14,230 nucleotides of DNA from CAYGHG01 sp964349515 (GTDB lineage: Bacteria; Oederibacteriota; PGYV01; CAYGHG01): NCBI GenBank assembly GCA_964349515.1, contig CAYGHG010000066.1, positions 1-14,230 on the forward strand, read 5' to 3'. A program made the position numbers and the translations under genes. How positions within the stretch are numbered: position 1 is the stretch's first letter; each line of letters opens with the position of its first letter. Positions 7,001 to 12,345 of the stretch are shown here, piece by piece. The notes beneath the pieces were generated by a model, which ran no database searches, had not been told where the DNA came from, and saw nothing but the letters and a program-made list of their open reading frames with translations.

Positions 7001-9557
7001 CAGGAGCGCCCGTTGAGGTGAACCTGTAAATAATCACATCCGAGCACGTGCCGCCGCAGGAGTCTGTAGTACCTGCCACTATGATGTTCCCTGAAGCGTC
7101 GCAGCGAATTGTAATATTTACCTCAAACTGCGTGGAAATCACCGGCCCCGGGCAGACAAGACGCCCGCCTGAGCCAAAAGAGGTGTCAAGCGTGCCGTCA
7201 GGCAGGTGGCAGTAAAGCACTATGACATAGCAGGTACAGCCGTCGTCCCACTCAAGCGTAGCGGTTATCAGCCTGCCCGATGAATCAATGTAAGTATCCC
7301 TCGCGCCGTTGTCGCCGCCAACCTCGACTACAATCCTGCCATCCGTAAATCCAAAAGGCGTAGGGGTAATAGTCGCGGTAACACTCGGGGTGATTGTGCG
7401 TGTAAAAGTAGGGCTGATATCACAGCATGGCGTCATAGTACGGGTGGCGGTATGCGTTGCCGTAGGGATTGCTGTCGGCACAGGTGTACCAGAAAGCCCG
7501 CAGACTGACATCAGATACCGCGCATTCCCGCCCATATCTCCTGAATTTGTATATGCGAGGTGAATCCTTCCTTCGCTGCTCACATCTATGTTTGGCTTTG
7601 TGGAAATACTCGTATTATTTGTCACGTTTATCGATTCCAGTCCGATACCGTCAACATCAGCCCATCCCAAACCTGTATATTTCATAAAATGTATGTCGGC
7701 ATATCCGGATGAATAATCTCCAAAAGCGACATAAGGCATATTGTCATGAACAGCCAGTGAAGCTCCGTCAGTAAGAAAGCCGCTGCTTATAATTTCCGAC
7801 TCACGCCCTGTCCCGTCTGCGTCGGTAAAAACCGTGCCTGTTTTCTTTAAATGAATAAGGTTCTGCCCCTGCTCGTATAGGATATGCGGCACATCATCAG
7901 CCCCCATGGCAACTCCCTGTAACTCACAATAATTGCCGTCAACGCTTATTTTTACAGACTCTGTACCTGTTCCGTCAGCGTCAACCCACTCTGAACCGTT
8001 GTGGTATAAATACTGAATGGCCGAAACACCTCCCAAATAGCCGCTCCAGGCCAGATGAGGCCTGTCTGCCGAATCAAGCAGCAAGTACGCGTGGAGCGCG
8101 CCCGAGCTATCAGCTACAAACATTGATTCAAGCCCTTCACCATCAGCATCAACCCACTCTGAACCTTTCCATTTTATATAGCCCAGGCGGGTGTTACCCG
8201 CAGAGTCTGTTTCACTCCACGCCATGTGCGGGTTATTCATGCTGTCTGTTTGTAAGCTTATTTTCCAAACAATAGCCGGCGATGTCTGAACAGCAATGGT
8301 TAATCCCGTCGGAGAACCTGCGGCATTAACCCATCCGGTTCCGGGGATATAGCGTATAAAAAAAGGTTCCAGATTGCTTTCATAGCCTGAAAATCCTGCA
8401 ATACAAGCCCTGTCAGAACTATCAAAAACAAGATCATAGTCGGCCCCGCTTATTGCCCCTTTTATCGGCGCCGACTCGGTTCCAAATCCGTCAGCGTCAA
8501 CAAATTCCGAGCCATTAGATCTTAAAAAAATCATTCCTTCACTCAAATGATATATAACACCTGCTCTTCCCGTACTGTCTGCTCTGACTTTAATCTTATT
8601 AAAACCCAATACCGGCAGAACAACCGATTCAAATCCGGATCCGTCCACATCAGCCCAGCAAGGCGAATACAACTCGTAACCAAAAGTATGTGTCGGCGTA
8701 ACCGTGCGGGTAAATGTGGATGTTCCCATCGGTATCGTGACCGTAGGCGTGACTGTCCTTGTCGCAGTCCTTGTGGAAGTTGCTGTCGCAGAGACTGTAA
8801 GAGGCGGGGTTATTGTCCTTGTAAAAGTCGGGGAACCTGCCGGGGCAGGCGTATGGGTCGGCTGCGGAACCCCGCACGATGTGCAGTCAAGGATCTCCAA
8901 ATCATCAATCTGAAGGTCAAAAGAAGCGTGGGGCTGGCCAAATGTTTTGAAAACAATAGCTTTTACCCGTGAAAGAGCCGTGCTCCTCGCATACATTGTG
9001 CCCCATCCCATTTCCTGTGTAAAACTTGAAAAAAGAATTGTTACCTTTGTCCAATCTGTAGGCGGGGTAAAAGTATACTTGTAATAATTACCGGTATTCC
9101 CATCCATTCCGGCAAAGTCTGTCATGAGACCGACGCTGTATTGTTTTCCGTCCCCTTTTACCATAAACTGCACTCCTGAGCAGGCGGTAAAATCAACCGG
9201 GTTTTTCATGGGAAAAACATCCGCCCCCATGCCTGCATAGCCGTACTGAAAAACTGTTGTCACATACCCCGTGATACGGGCGGCCATACCCATGCCGCCG
9301 GCACCGGGAGCACTCATCACAAAATCATCAGAAGGCCCGGGCCATACCGTAGAACTCCCGCCAAATTCCGAATCATCGTATGAGTACCAGTACCCGAAAC
9401 GGGCGTTAAGGCTGTTGCCGTCATCACAGTCGTCTATGAGGCAGTTGGCAGGAATCATGGTTGCAGTAACCGTAGGTGTAAAAGTGGGCGTGGCGGACAA
9501 ATACCCCGCACATAACAAAAATACAATCACAGCCGGAATCAGTTTAATTGTTTTCAT
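4071..9557 (-). CDS. Giant secreted modular protein with three predicted beta-propellers and a T9SS-like C-terminal domain
   Basis: The 1828-residue product has these parts. A signal peptide (about 1-22). A CIA30/CBM-like jelly-roll (about 39-226). A Thr/Pro linker (231-292). Seven roughly 55-residue units marked by DxDGxGxES (294-686). A linker (690-735). Two tandem delta-60 repeat modules (737-1150, 1165-1579), each with six (D/G)GxxDxxF marks and room for seven blades. A long Thr/Pro linker (1582-1626). An Ig-like stretch. A FlgD/T9SS-type C-terminal domain (about 1737-1828) ending in KEKTAVTR. I infer an exported surface protein, perhaps a polysaccharide-binding adhesin. No catalytic residues are recognisable. 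The delta-60 modules are unusually cysteine-rich. The ATG at 9557 has a strong AAGGAG ribosome-binding site 7 nt upstream. An ECF-type promoter lies at 9593-9620, and the PorV-like gene ends 48 bp upstream. Delta-60 and C-terminal assignments are solid; the CBM-like call is tentative. Confidence 0.85.
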   Translation of the reverse strand: MKTIKLIPAVIVFLLCAGYLSATPTFTPTVTATMIPANCLIDDCDDGNSLNARFGYWYSYDDSEFGGSSTVWPGPSDDFVMSAPGAGGMGMAARITGYVTTVFQYGYAGMGADVFPMKNPVDFTACSGVQFMVKGDGKQYSVGLMTDFAGMDGNTGNYYKYTFTPPTDWTKVTILFSSFTQEMGWGTMYARSTALSRVKAIVFKTFGQPHASFDLQIDDLEILDCTSCGVPQPTHTPAPAGSPTFTRTITPPLTVSATATSTRTATRTVTPTVTIPMGTSTFTRTVTPTHTFGYELYSPCWADVDGSGFESVVLPVLGFNKIKVRADSTGRAGVIYHLSEGMIFLRSNGSEFVDADGFGTESAPIKGAISGADYDLVFDSSDRACIAGFSGYESNLEPFFIRYIPGTGWVNAAGSPTGLTIAVQTSPAIVWKISLQTDSMNNPHMAWSETDSAGNTRLGYIKWKGSEWVDADGEGLESMFVADSSGALHAYLLLDSADRPHLAWSGYLGGVSAIQYLYHNGSEWVDADGTGTESVKISVDGNYCELQGVAMGADDVPHILYEQGQNLIHLKKTGTVFTDADGTGRESEIISSGFLTDGASLAVHDNMPYVAFGDYSSGYADIHFMKYTGLGWADVDGIGLESINVTNNTSISTKPNIDVSSEGRIHLAYTNSGDMGGNARYLMSVCGLSGTPVPTAIPTATHTATRTMTPCCDISPTFTRTITPSVTATITPTPFGFTDGRIVVEVGGDNGARDTYIDSSGRLITATLEWDDGCTCYVIVLYCHLPDGTLDTSFGSGGRLVCPGPVISTQFEVNITIRCDASGNIIVAGTTDSCGGTCSDVIIYRFTSTGAPDNTFGGGQCWRTYDNLAGGNGNDILTSMEIDESGRIVCTGRSWNGTDYDMFVLRCNADGTRDTSFGTNGCRTVHNEGGGNGYDSGTKTVCHGGKVYVIGESDSDDPGCTGTCRVMCVWRFNEDGTADTTFGTGGCVKYINTASGHKNCTAKEIIITTGGKIAVTGYVTDGIDCLITCKTMITMMLNTDGTFDTGFGSGGIITGTTGTEGTCLVEFENKLYVGMNKYFSAERDCAVRRYNMDGTLDASFNGTGEWSYNGGYDDECRVLRVSACNLYLSGSSYKPATGYDAVIWEIKDICGPVATPTPTPTPDDFTDGRIDIQNPGNNGAKDTCIDSEGRIISVMLEWNDGCSCYVIVLYRFLAGGALDTSFGTGGRLVCPGPVISTQFEINITVKCDASGRIIVGSTTDSCGGTCSDVIIYRFTSEGAPDNTFNAGQCWRVYDNLAGGNGNDILTSLEIDENGKLVCTGRSWNGTDYDMFVLRCNADGTRDTSFGVNGCKTVNNAGGGNGYDCGNKVLCHGGKIYVIGESDSNDPGCTGTCRVMCVWRFNADGSEDTTFGTGGCVKYIDTAAEHKLCSPRSIVITSGGWIVVTGYVTAGFECKIICKKMITIMLKMDGTYETYFGTNGILVGPNVSEGVSIIEDDGKLVIGMNTYNNAERDCMVRRYNINGTQDMTFNVTGEWRTNYSYDDACTSVLKINGCKLLVSGSIYRPATGYDAVLWKIDDTCPPQTPTPTPTLTLTRTVTPTATMTVTPTFTITLTPFFTMTATPTATVCNAGIPPSFIVEMIFNPENLNFDIFEVTSSVPLVSAPYITVYPHGGSDNKPPQTLPAYLIPGETQKYRALYPKTTGFGDVDTVSVEGTDLCGMPGSYTGKFEKSVISKRDVVPFSNVFNPDDGGRVRFLYNVYGGTPVKIRVYSRTGALITTLFDGVQTEARQYEIIWDGKNSEGKTVASGTYVVVFETDHYTVKEKTAVTR
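4680..4814 (-). repeat. Thr/Pro linker before the C-terminal domains
   Basis: This encodes residues about 1582-1626 of the giant protein, a run of alternating Thr with Pro, Val, Phe and Met (TPTPT, TRTVTPTAT, TVTPTFT). At DNA level it is minisatellite-like, rich in GTNGGNGT on the plus strand. Such linkers are usually extended and often O-glycosylated. Here they separate the last propeller from the C-terminal sorting-like domain. Confidence 0.8.
4821..6065 (-). repeat. Delta-60 propeller module B (second tandem copy)
   Basis: This encodes residues 1165-1579. It aligns along its whole length to module A with an offset of 428 to 429 residues, so it differs by a single-residue indel by eye. Six marks of the delta-60 type are visible (GALDTSFG, GAPDNTF, DGTRDTSFG, DGSEDTTFG, DGTYETYFG, NGTQDMTF). 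The first half is almost identical to module A and the second half has drifted more. Confidence 0.9.
6108..7349 (-). repeat. Delta-60 propeller module A (first tandem copy)
   Basis: This encodes residues 737-1150. Six marks are visible (DGTLDTSFG, GAPDNTFG, DGTRDTSFG, DGTADTTFG, DGTFDTGFG, DGTLDASF). A seventh half-unit at the end (GYDAVIWEIKD) suggests a closed seven-blade propeller. Cysteine pairs occur in the loops between blades (CTC, CGGTC, CTGTC, CLITC). A short TPTPTPTP linker (about residues 1154-1162) joins it to module B. Confidence 0.9.
7353..7490 (-). repeat. Thr/Pro linker between first and second propellers
   Basis: This encodes residues about 690-735 (TPVPTAIPTATHTATRTMTP, then a CC pair, then TFTRTITPSVTATITPTP). 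It is the same style as the other linkers and marks a clean domain border. Confidence 0.8.
7500..8678 (-). repeat. Seven-unit DxDGxGxES repeat region
   Basis: This encodes residues about 294-686. The motif (W/F)xDxDGxGxES occurs at residues 302-311, 353-362, 469-478, 525-534, 578-587 and 633-642, with a decayed copy VNAAGSPTGL at 410-419. Spacings are 51 to 59 residues. Each unit also carries a strand like PHLAWS or IHLAYT and a DS(A/S)DRP-like turn. The period and strand pattern fit a beta-propeller. The DxDGxG loops resemble calcium-binding loops, which I infer and do not prove. Confidence 0.75.
8682..8867 (-). repeat. Thr/Pro linker after the N-terminal CBM-like domain
   Basis: This encodes residues about 231-292 (TFTRTITPP, TATSTRTATRTVTPTVT and similar). 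It is the longest of the linkers. At DNA level it reads as degenerate 6- to 12-bp units. Confidence 0.8.
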
Positions 9558-9592
9558 ATTTTTCTCCTTAAATGAATTACCCTCACGTCTAT

Positions 9593-9620
9593 GTGACAGA
9601 ATCTGTCACTTTTGTGTTCC
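9593..9620 (-). promoter_or_regulatory. ECF-type promoter of the giant surface-protein gene
   Basis: On the minus strand GGAAC (9616-9620) is followed after 17 bp by TGTCAC (9593-9598). The same arrangement occurs upstream of the sigma gene at 12129-12155. ECF sigma factors typically use a -35 containing AAC and a short -10 such as GTC. The predicted leader is about 30 nt and contains the AAGGAG ribosome-binding site. A perfect palindrome, GTGACAG-AAT-CTGTCAC (9593-9609), spans the -10, so a dimeric regulator could also bind. The -35 lies within the last codons of the PorV-like gene. Confidence 0.6.
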
Positions 9621-10538
9621 ACTTTTTTCCTTCGTCTCTATTATATCCAGCTCCAGGCTTATCCTGTGGCAGTCTCCGAGCATGTCAAAGGGCTGAAAAG
9701 CGTAAGAAAACCTGACTCTTTCCATATTAATACCCACGCCGACGGCCAGATTGCCCGTATCATGGCGCAGGCCGTAGCCCGCCCTGACCGAGAAAACGTC
9801 GTAAAATACAGCCTCAGCCCCCATGTCCAGGGTGGGAAGTTCGTCTTTTGTAATCAGCCTGTTTACGTCAATGCACAAAAGCATACCGACAAAATCAGCG
9901 GCTTTAAAAGAGGTGCTTAAACCCACCTTTATGTTCATGGGCAGGGGGTCGGGCACTTCTATATATGCCTCCTGCACCCCGATATTTTGTATGGAAACCC
10001 CTCCAAAAGTGTCAGGCGAGCTGCCGAGCCTGATTAGCGCACCCGCGTCAAAGGCAAAACCTTTTTTATCATAGCCCGCGAGAGTGCTGTAAAAAACCTT
10101 TGCAGTGGCGCCTGCTGTTATAAGTTCTGTCAGCGGATAGGCATACGAAATTCCCAGCACCGCGTCATAGGCGTCCACATTGCCCACCACCTGGCCCCAC
10201 TCGTTGTACTCGGGAAAATCAAATGTATAGTTGACAAGGAGAGATGCTGCGGCCATTCCCGGGCCGAACTTCATCGCTGCGCCTAAGTGCTCATAGTTTG
10301 TGTCGGAAAAATTGGCAAAATGGGAAAGGGTAACCGTGGTGCCTTTGATATTTATCAGGCCTGCGGGGTTGTAGTGTATGGAATTAATATCAGAAGCGCA
10401 GCCTGCGTAAGCGCCGCTCATGGCGGATGTCTTGGCCGACGGGTCAACGCGCAGAAAATCAGCGCCTACGCCGCCCGCGGAATACAGTTTAACCGTAAAA
10501 GCAAAAATACAAAAAAAAGCAAGATACCCTTTTTTCAT
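9606..10538 (-). CDS. PorV/PorQ-family outer-membrane beta-barrel protein
   Basis: The 310-residue product has a signal peptide (about 1-21, ending LYSA) and then the hallmark N-terminal block of the PorV/PorQ family: FLRVDPSAKTSAMSGAY (28-44) and NPAGL (57-61). Alternating beta-strands with aromatic ends follow, as in a FadL-like barrel. In Bacteroidota, PorV is an outer-membrane shuttle of the type IX secretion system that binds the C-terminal domain of cargo. The neighbouring giant gene ends in such a domain, so a cargo-handling role here is a fair inference; a transport pore is the alternative. The gene lies 47 bp after the anti-sigma gene and is probably co-transcribed with it. A GGTGAGGG ribosome-binding site abuts the ATG at 10538 with almost no spacing, so translation may be weak or coupled. 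The last codons overlap the next gene's -35 box. Confidence 0.85.
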   Translation of the reverse strand: MKKGYLAFFCIFAFTVKLYSAGGVGADFLRVDPSAKTSAMSGAYAGCASDINSIHYNPAGLINIKGTTVTLSHFANFSDTNYEHLGAAMKFGPGMAAASLLVNYTFDFPEYNEWGQVVGNVDAYDAVLGISYAYPLTELITAGATAKVFYSTLAGYDKKGFAFDAGALIRLGSSPDTFGGVSIQNIGVQEAYIEVPDPLPMNIKVGLSTSFKAADFVGMLLCIDVNRLITKDELPTLDMGAEAVFYDVFSVRAGYGLRHDTGNLAVGVGINMERVRFSYAFQPFDMLGDCHRISLELDIIETKEKSGTQK

Positions 10539-10585
10539 CCCTCACCGTTGTCTTGGCGGCTTTATAATCCCCTGCAGGCGGCCGC

Positions 10586-11536
10586 CTATTTAACTACAGC
10601 TATTTTTACCTTTCTCTCCGTTAACCCGGTTTTTATGTATGCGATGTAAGTGCCGTCACCCACAAACCTGCCCGACTCGTCTGTCCCGTTCCAAAAAACC
10701 TCATAAACTCCGGCTGACTGCCCTGCGCTTGCCAGCACTTTAACAGGCACTCCCTTTATATCGTAGATTATTATTTTAACATCCGCAGTTTCACTGACAA
10801 GGTATTTTACACTGAACCGCTCCCCTGTTAAAGGCTTTATTACGTTGTTGCGTATTTCCAAAGGTTCGCGCATGCCGTCCTGCCTTAAACTCTTTTCAGA
10901 GGAGGCGGACGAAACTGAATTTTCAGATGCTGTTTCAGTTATTACCCGCGCGGGTTTAATCTCCATAAGCTTAACCCCTCCGGATGAGGTATTGCCGCCC
11001 GTAACCGCCAAAACTGTCTTATCCGCAGTTTCTGTCTTTTCTGTCTTAATCTTCTCATCTGTCTTTATCCGCACTTCTGCCGTCATCTTCTCATCTGTCT
11101 TTGCCGTCATTATCTGCACATCTTTCTTTTCTGTTTTTATCTGTTTTTCATCTGCTTTCGCGGTATTTATCTGCCCTTCATCTGTTTTTACTGCCGTCTG
11201 AATTTTTTCAGTTCCCGGATTCATAACAAAAACCACGCCTGCCATGACTATAAGCGCCGCAGCAGCTGTTTTCATGAATAAACCGGGTGAAAAGAAAGAA
11301 GGTAACAGCGAAGGCGCAGGTTCGCCTATTTTTTCCCAGACCTTTGCGTTGAAGTTGCGGGGTATTTTAACGGCATCTTCCGTTTTCAGAGCGGCGCGCA
11401 GCTCTTTTAATGCTTCAAGCTCAAGTCCGCATTCCTTACACTCCGAGGCATGTTTTTCAGCCTCTGCGTTTAAAACGCCCGTCTCTATGAATTCATCTGT
11501 TAATTTTGTGAAGTTTTGGCAGTTCATTTTTTTCAC
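10586..11536 (-). CDS. Zinc-binding transmembrane anti-sigma factor with a C-terminal FlgD/T9SS-like Ig domain
   Basis: The product (316 residues from GTG at 11536; 313 if the in-frame ATG at 11527 is used) has an N-terminal ZAS-type motif HxxxCxxC (H29, C33, C36; also C6). Such domains hold ECF sigma factors inactive at the inner membrane. One membrane span follows (about 88-106), then a Lys/Glu/Thr linker with repeated KTDEK units (112-170), then an Ig-like domain (about 236-316). The last contains VKIIIYDIKG, YEVFWNGTDESGR and GTYIAYIKTG, and ends in KVKIAVVK. It matches the C-terminal domain of the giant protein in pattern and should face the periplasm. The start overlaps the end of the sigma gene by 44 or 35 bp, typical of translationally coupled sigma/anti-sigma pairs. 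The anti-sigma role is well supported; what the periplasmic domain senses is unknown. Confidence 0.85.
   Translation of the reverse strand: MKKMNCQNFTKLTDEFIETGVLNAEAEKHASECKECGLELEALKELRAALKTEDAVKIPRNFNAKVWEKIGEPAPSLLPSFFSPGLFMKTAAAALIVMAGVVFVMNPGTEKIQTAVKTDEGQINTAKADEKQIKTEKKDVQIMTAKTDEKMTAEVRIKTDEKIKTEKTETADKTVLAVTGGNTSSGGVKLMEIKPARVITETASENSVSSASSEKSLRQDGMREPLEIRNNVIKPLTGERFSVKYLVSETADVKIIIYDIKGVPVKVLASAGQSAGVYEVFWNGTDESGRFVGDGTYIAYIKTGLTERKVKIAVVK
11027..11203 (-). repeat. Repeated KTDEK linker in the anti-sigma factor
   Basis: This encodes residues about 112-170, a run of degenerate units such as KTDEG, KADEKQ, KTDEKM and KTDEKI. An exact 16-bp direct repeat (11051-11066 and 11087-11102) lies 36 bp apart, exactly 12 codons, so the linker has grown by in-frame duplication. 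It probably forms a flexible periplasmic tether. Confidence 0.7.
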
Positions 11537-12104
11537 CCAGCCTGTTTTTCAGTTTCAGCGCCAGCTTCTCCCGCGCCCTTGAGAGCTTTGATTTTACGCT
11601 CCCCATAGGGATTTTCAGGATTTCGCTTATTTCCTCGTACTCGTATCCCTGAATGTCCCTGAGAATAACTGCGCTGCGCTCCGGTTCATCAAACCCGGCG
11701 AGCATTTCCATTATCATTTCCCGCGTCTCTTTTGACTCAAGCTTTTCAAGAGCATCCTGCCGTGTATCAGCCACATCAAACCCCGGAGCGCCTGTTTCCT
11801 CGTCCGCGTGCATGGAGTCCGTATCAAAGTATTTCCTGCGCTTTAAGGTATCCAGCCTGTTTATGCACTGGTTTACCGCTATCCTGTAAAGCCAGGTGGA
11901 AAACTTTGACTTACACTCAAACCGGGCTATCGCACTGTAAGCCGAGCAAAAAGCCTCCTGAGCCATCTCAAGAGCATCCTCGTCATTGCGCATGTAACGT
12001 TTACAAAGAACGGTTACCATCTTGCTGTAACAGCTTATTATTCTGTCAAAAGCCCGTCTGTCGCCTGATTGCGCCTTTTTTACAGTCTCTAATTCTATTT
12101 CCAT
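11493..12104 (-). CDS. ECF-type RNA polymerase sigma factor
   Basis: The 203-residue protein has only sigma regions 2 and 4, as ECF (RpoE-like) factors do. Region 2 (about 19-92) includes DALEMAQEAFCSAY (43-56), FSTWLYRIAVNQCINRL (68-84) and a basic KRRK. Region 4 (about 130-184) includes AVILRDIQGYEYEEISEIL and the helix-turn-helix part IPMGSVKSKLSRAREKL (165-181). It should direct RNA polymerase to promoters with an AAC-type -35 box. The next gene encodes its likely anti-sigma partner and overlaps its 3' end. An ECF-type promoter lies 25 to 51 bp upstream of the ATG at 12104, suggesting self-activation. The ribosome-binding site is unclear: GAGGG is 10 nt upstream and AGGTG only 2 nt upstream. 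Confidence 0.95.
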   Translation of the reverse strand: MEIELETVKKAQSGDRRAFDRIISCYSKMVTVLCKRYMRNDEDALEMAQEAFCSAYSAIARFECKSKFSTWLYRIAVNQCINRLDTLKRRKYFDTDSMHADEETGAPGFDVADTRQDALEKLESKETREMIMEMLAGFDEPERSAVILRDIQGYEYEEISEILKIPMGSVKSKLSRAREKLALKLKNRLGEKNELPKLHKINR

Positions 12105-12128
12105 GGCACCTGTTCCCTCATGGTTTAT

Positions 12129-12155
12129 GTGACAGTATTAGTATTTTTTTGTTCC
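12129..12155 (-). promoter_or_regulatory. ECF-type promoter of the sigma/anti-sigma operon
   Basis: On the minus strand GGAAC (12151-12155), a 16-bp A-rich spacer and TGTCAC (12129-12134) repeat the arrangement found upstream of the giant gene. The flanks also agree: CTGTCACATA is shared by both sites, and a TGAGGG follows 5 to 7 bp later in each. The leader would be about 20 nt. I infer autoregulation by the sigma factor it precedes. Confidence 0.6.
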
Positions 12156-12174
12156 AAGTTTTTTCTTTTCCTAA

Positions 12175-12333
12175 CCCCCTTTGCTCCGGAAAGGGGGGCA
12201 GGGGGGATTTGCCTTTAATCTTTTGTCCCATTCCTTTGTCTGTCTATTCTCTATTTTCTCGCGAAGCGCGGGGGTGAGGGGTATTTGCCCTGTTTTATAA
12301 TACCCCCGTAGGGTACGGCCACCGTGCCGTACC
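12175..12333. repeat. Cluster of GC-rich palindromes (REP-like)
   Basis: Three inverted repeats lie in the spacer between the ATPase and sigma genes. CCCCCTTT/AAAGGGGG occupies 12175-12197 with a 7-base loop. GGGGTATT/AATACCCC occupies 12278-12306. GGTACGGC/GCCGTACC occupies 12312-12333 with a 6-base loop, beginning 12 bp past the ATPase stop codon. The last could slow or end transcription of the ATPase gene, but none has a proper T-run. They look like intergenic repeats of the REP type. Confidence 0.55.
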
Positions 12334-12345
12334 ACGCCTTTACCC

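Noticed and set aside
8682..8867. CRISPR-like or VNTR array suspected from regularly spaced GTNGGNGT units
   Set aside because: The units are degenerate, in frame with Thr/Pro codons and without conserved repeat/spacer structure. They are protein linkers.
4548..8972. Long open frames on the plus strand opposite the giant gene (for example 4548-5087, 6349-6732, 8547-8972)
   Set aside because: They are antisense shadows of repetitive coding DNA. Their products are low-complexity (Val/Gly-, Pro/Val- or Cys/Arg-rich), lack ribosome-binding sites, and cover domains that are coherent on the minus strand.
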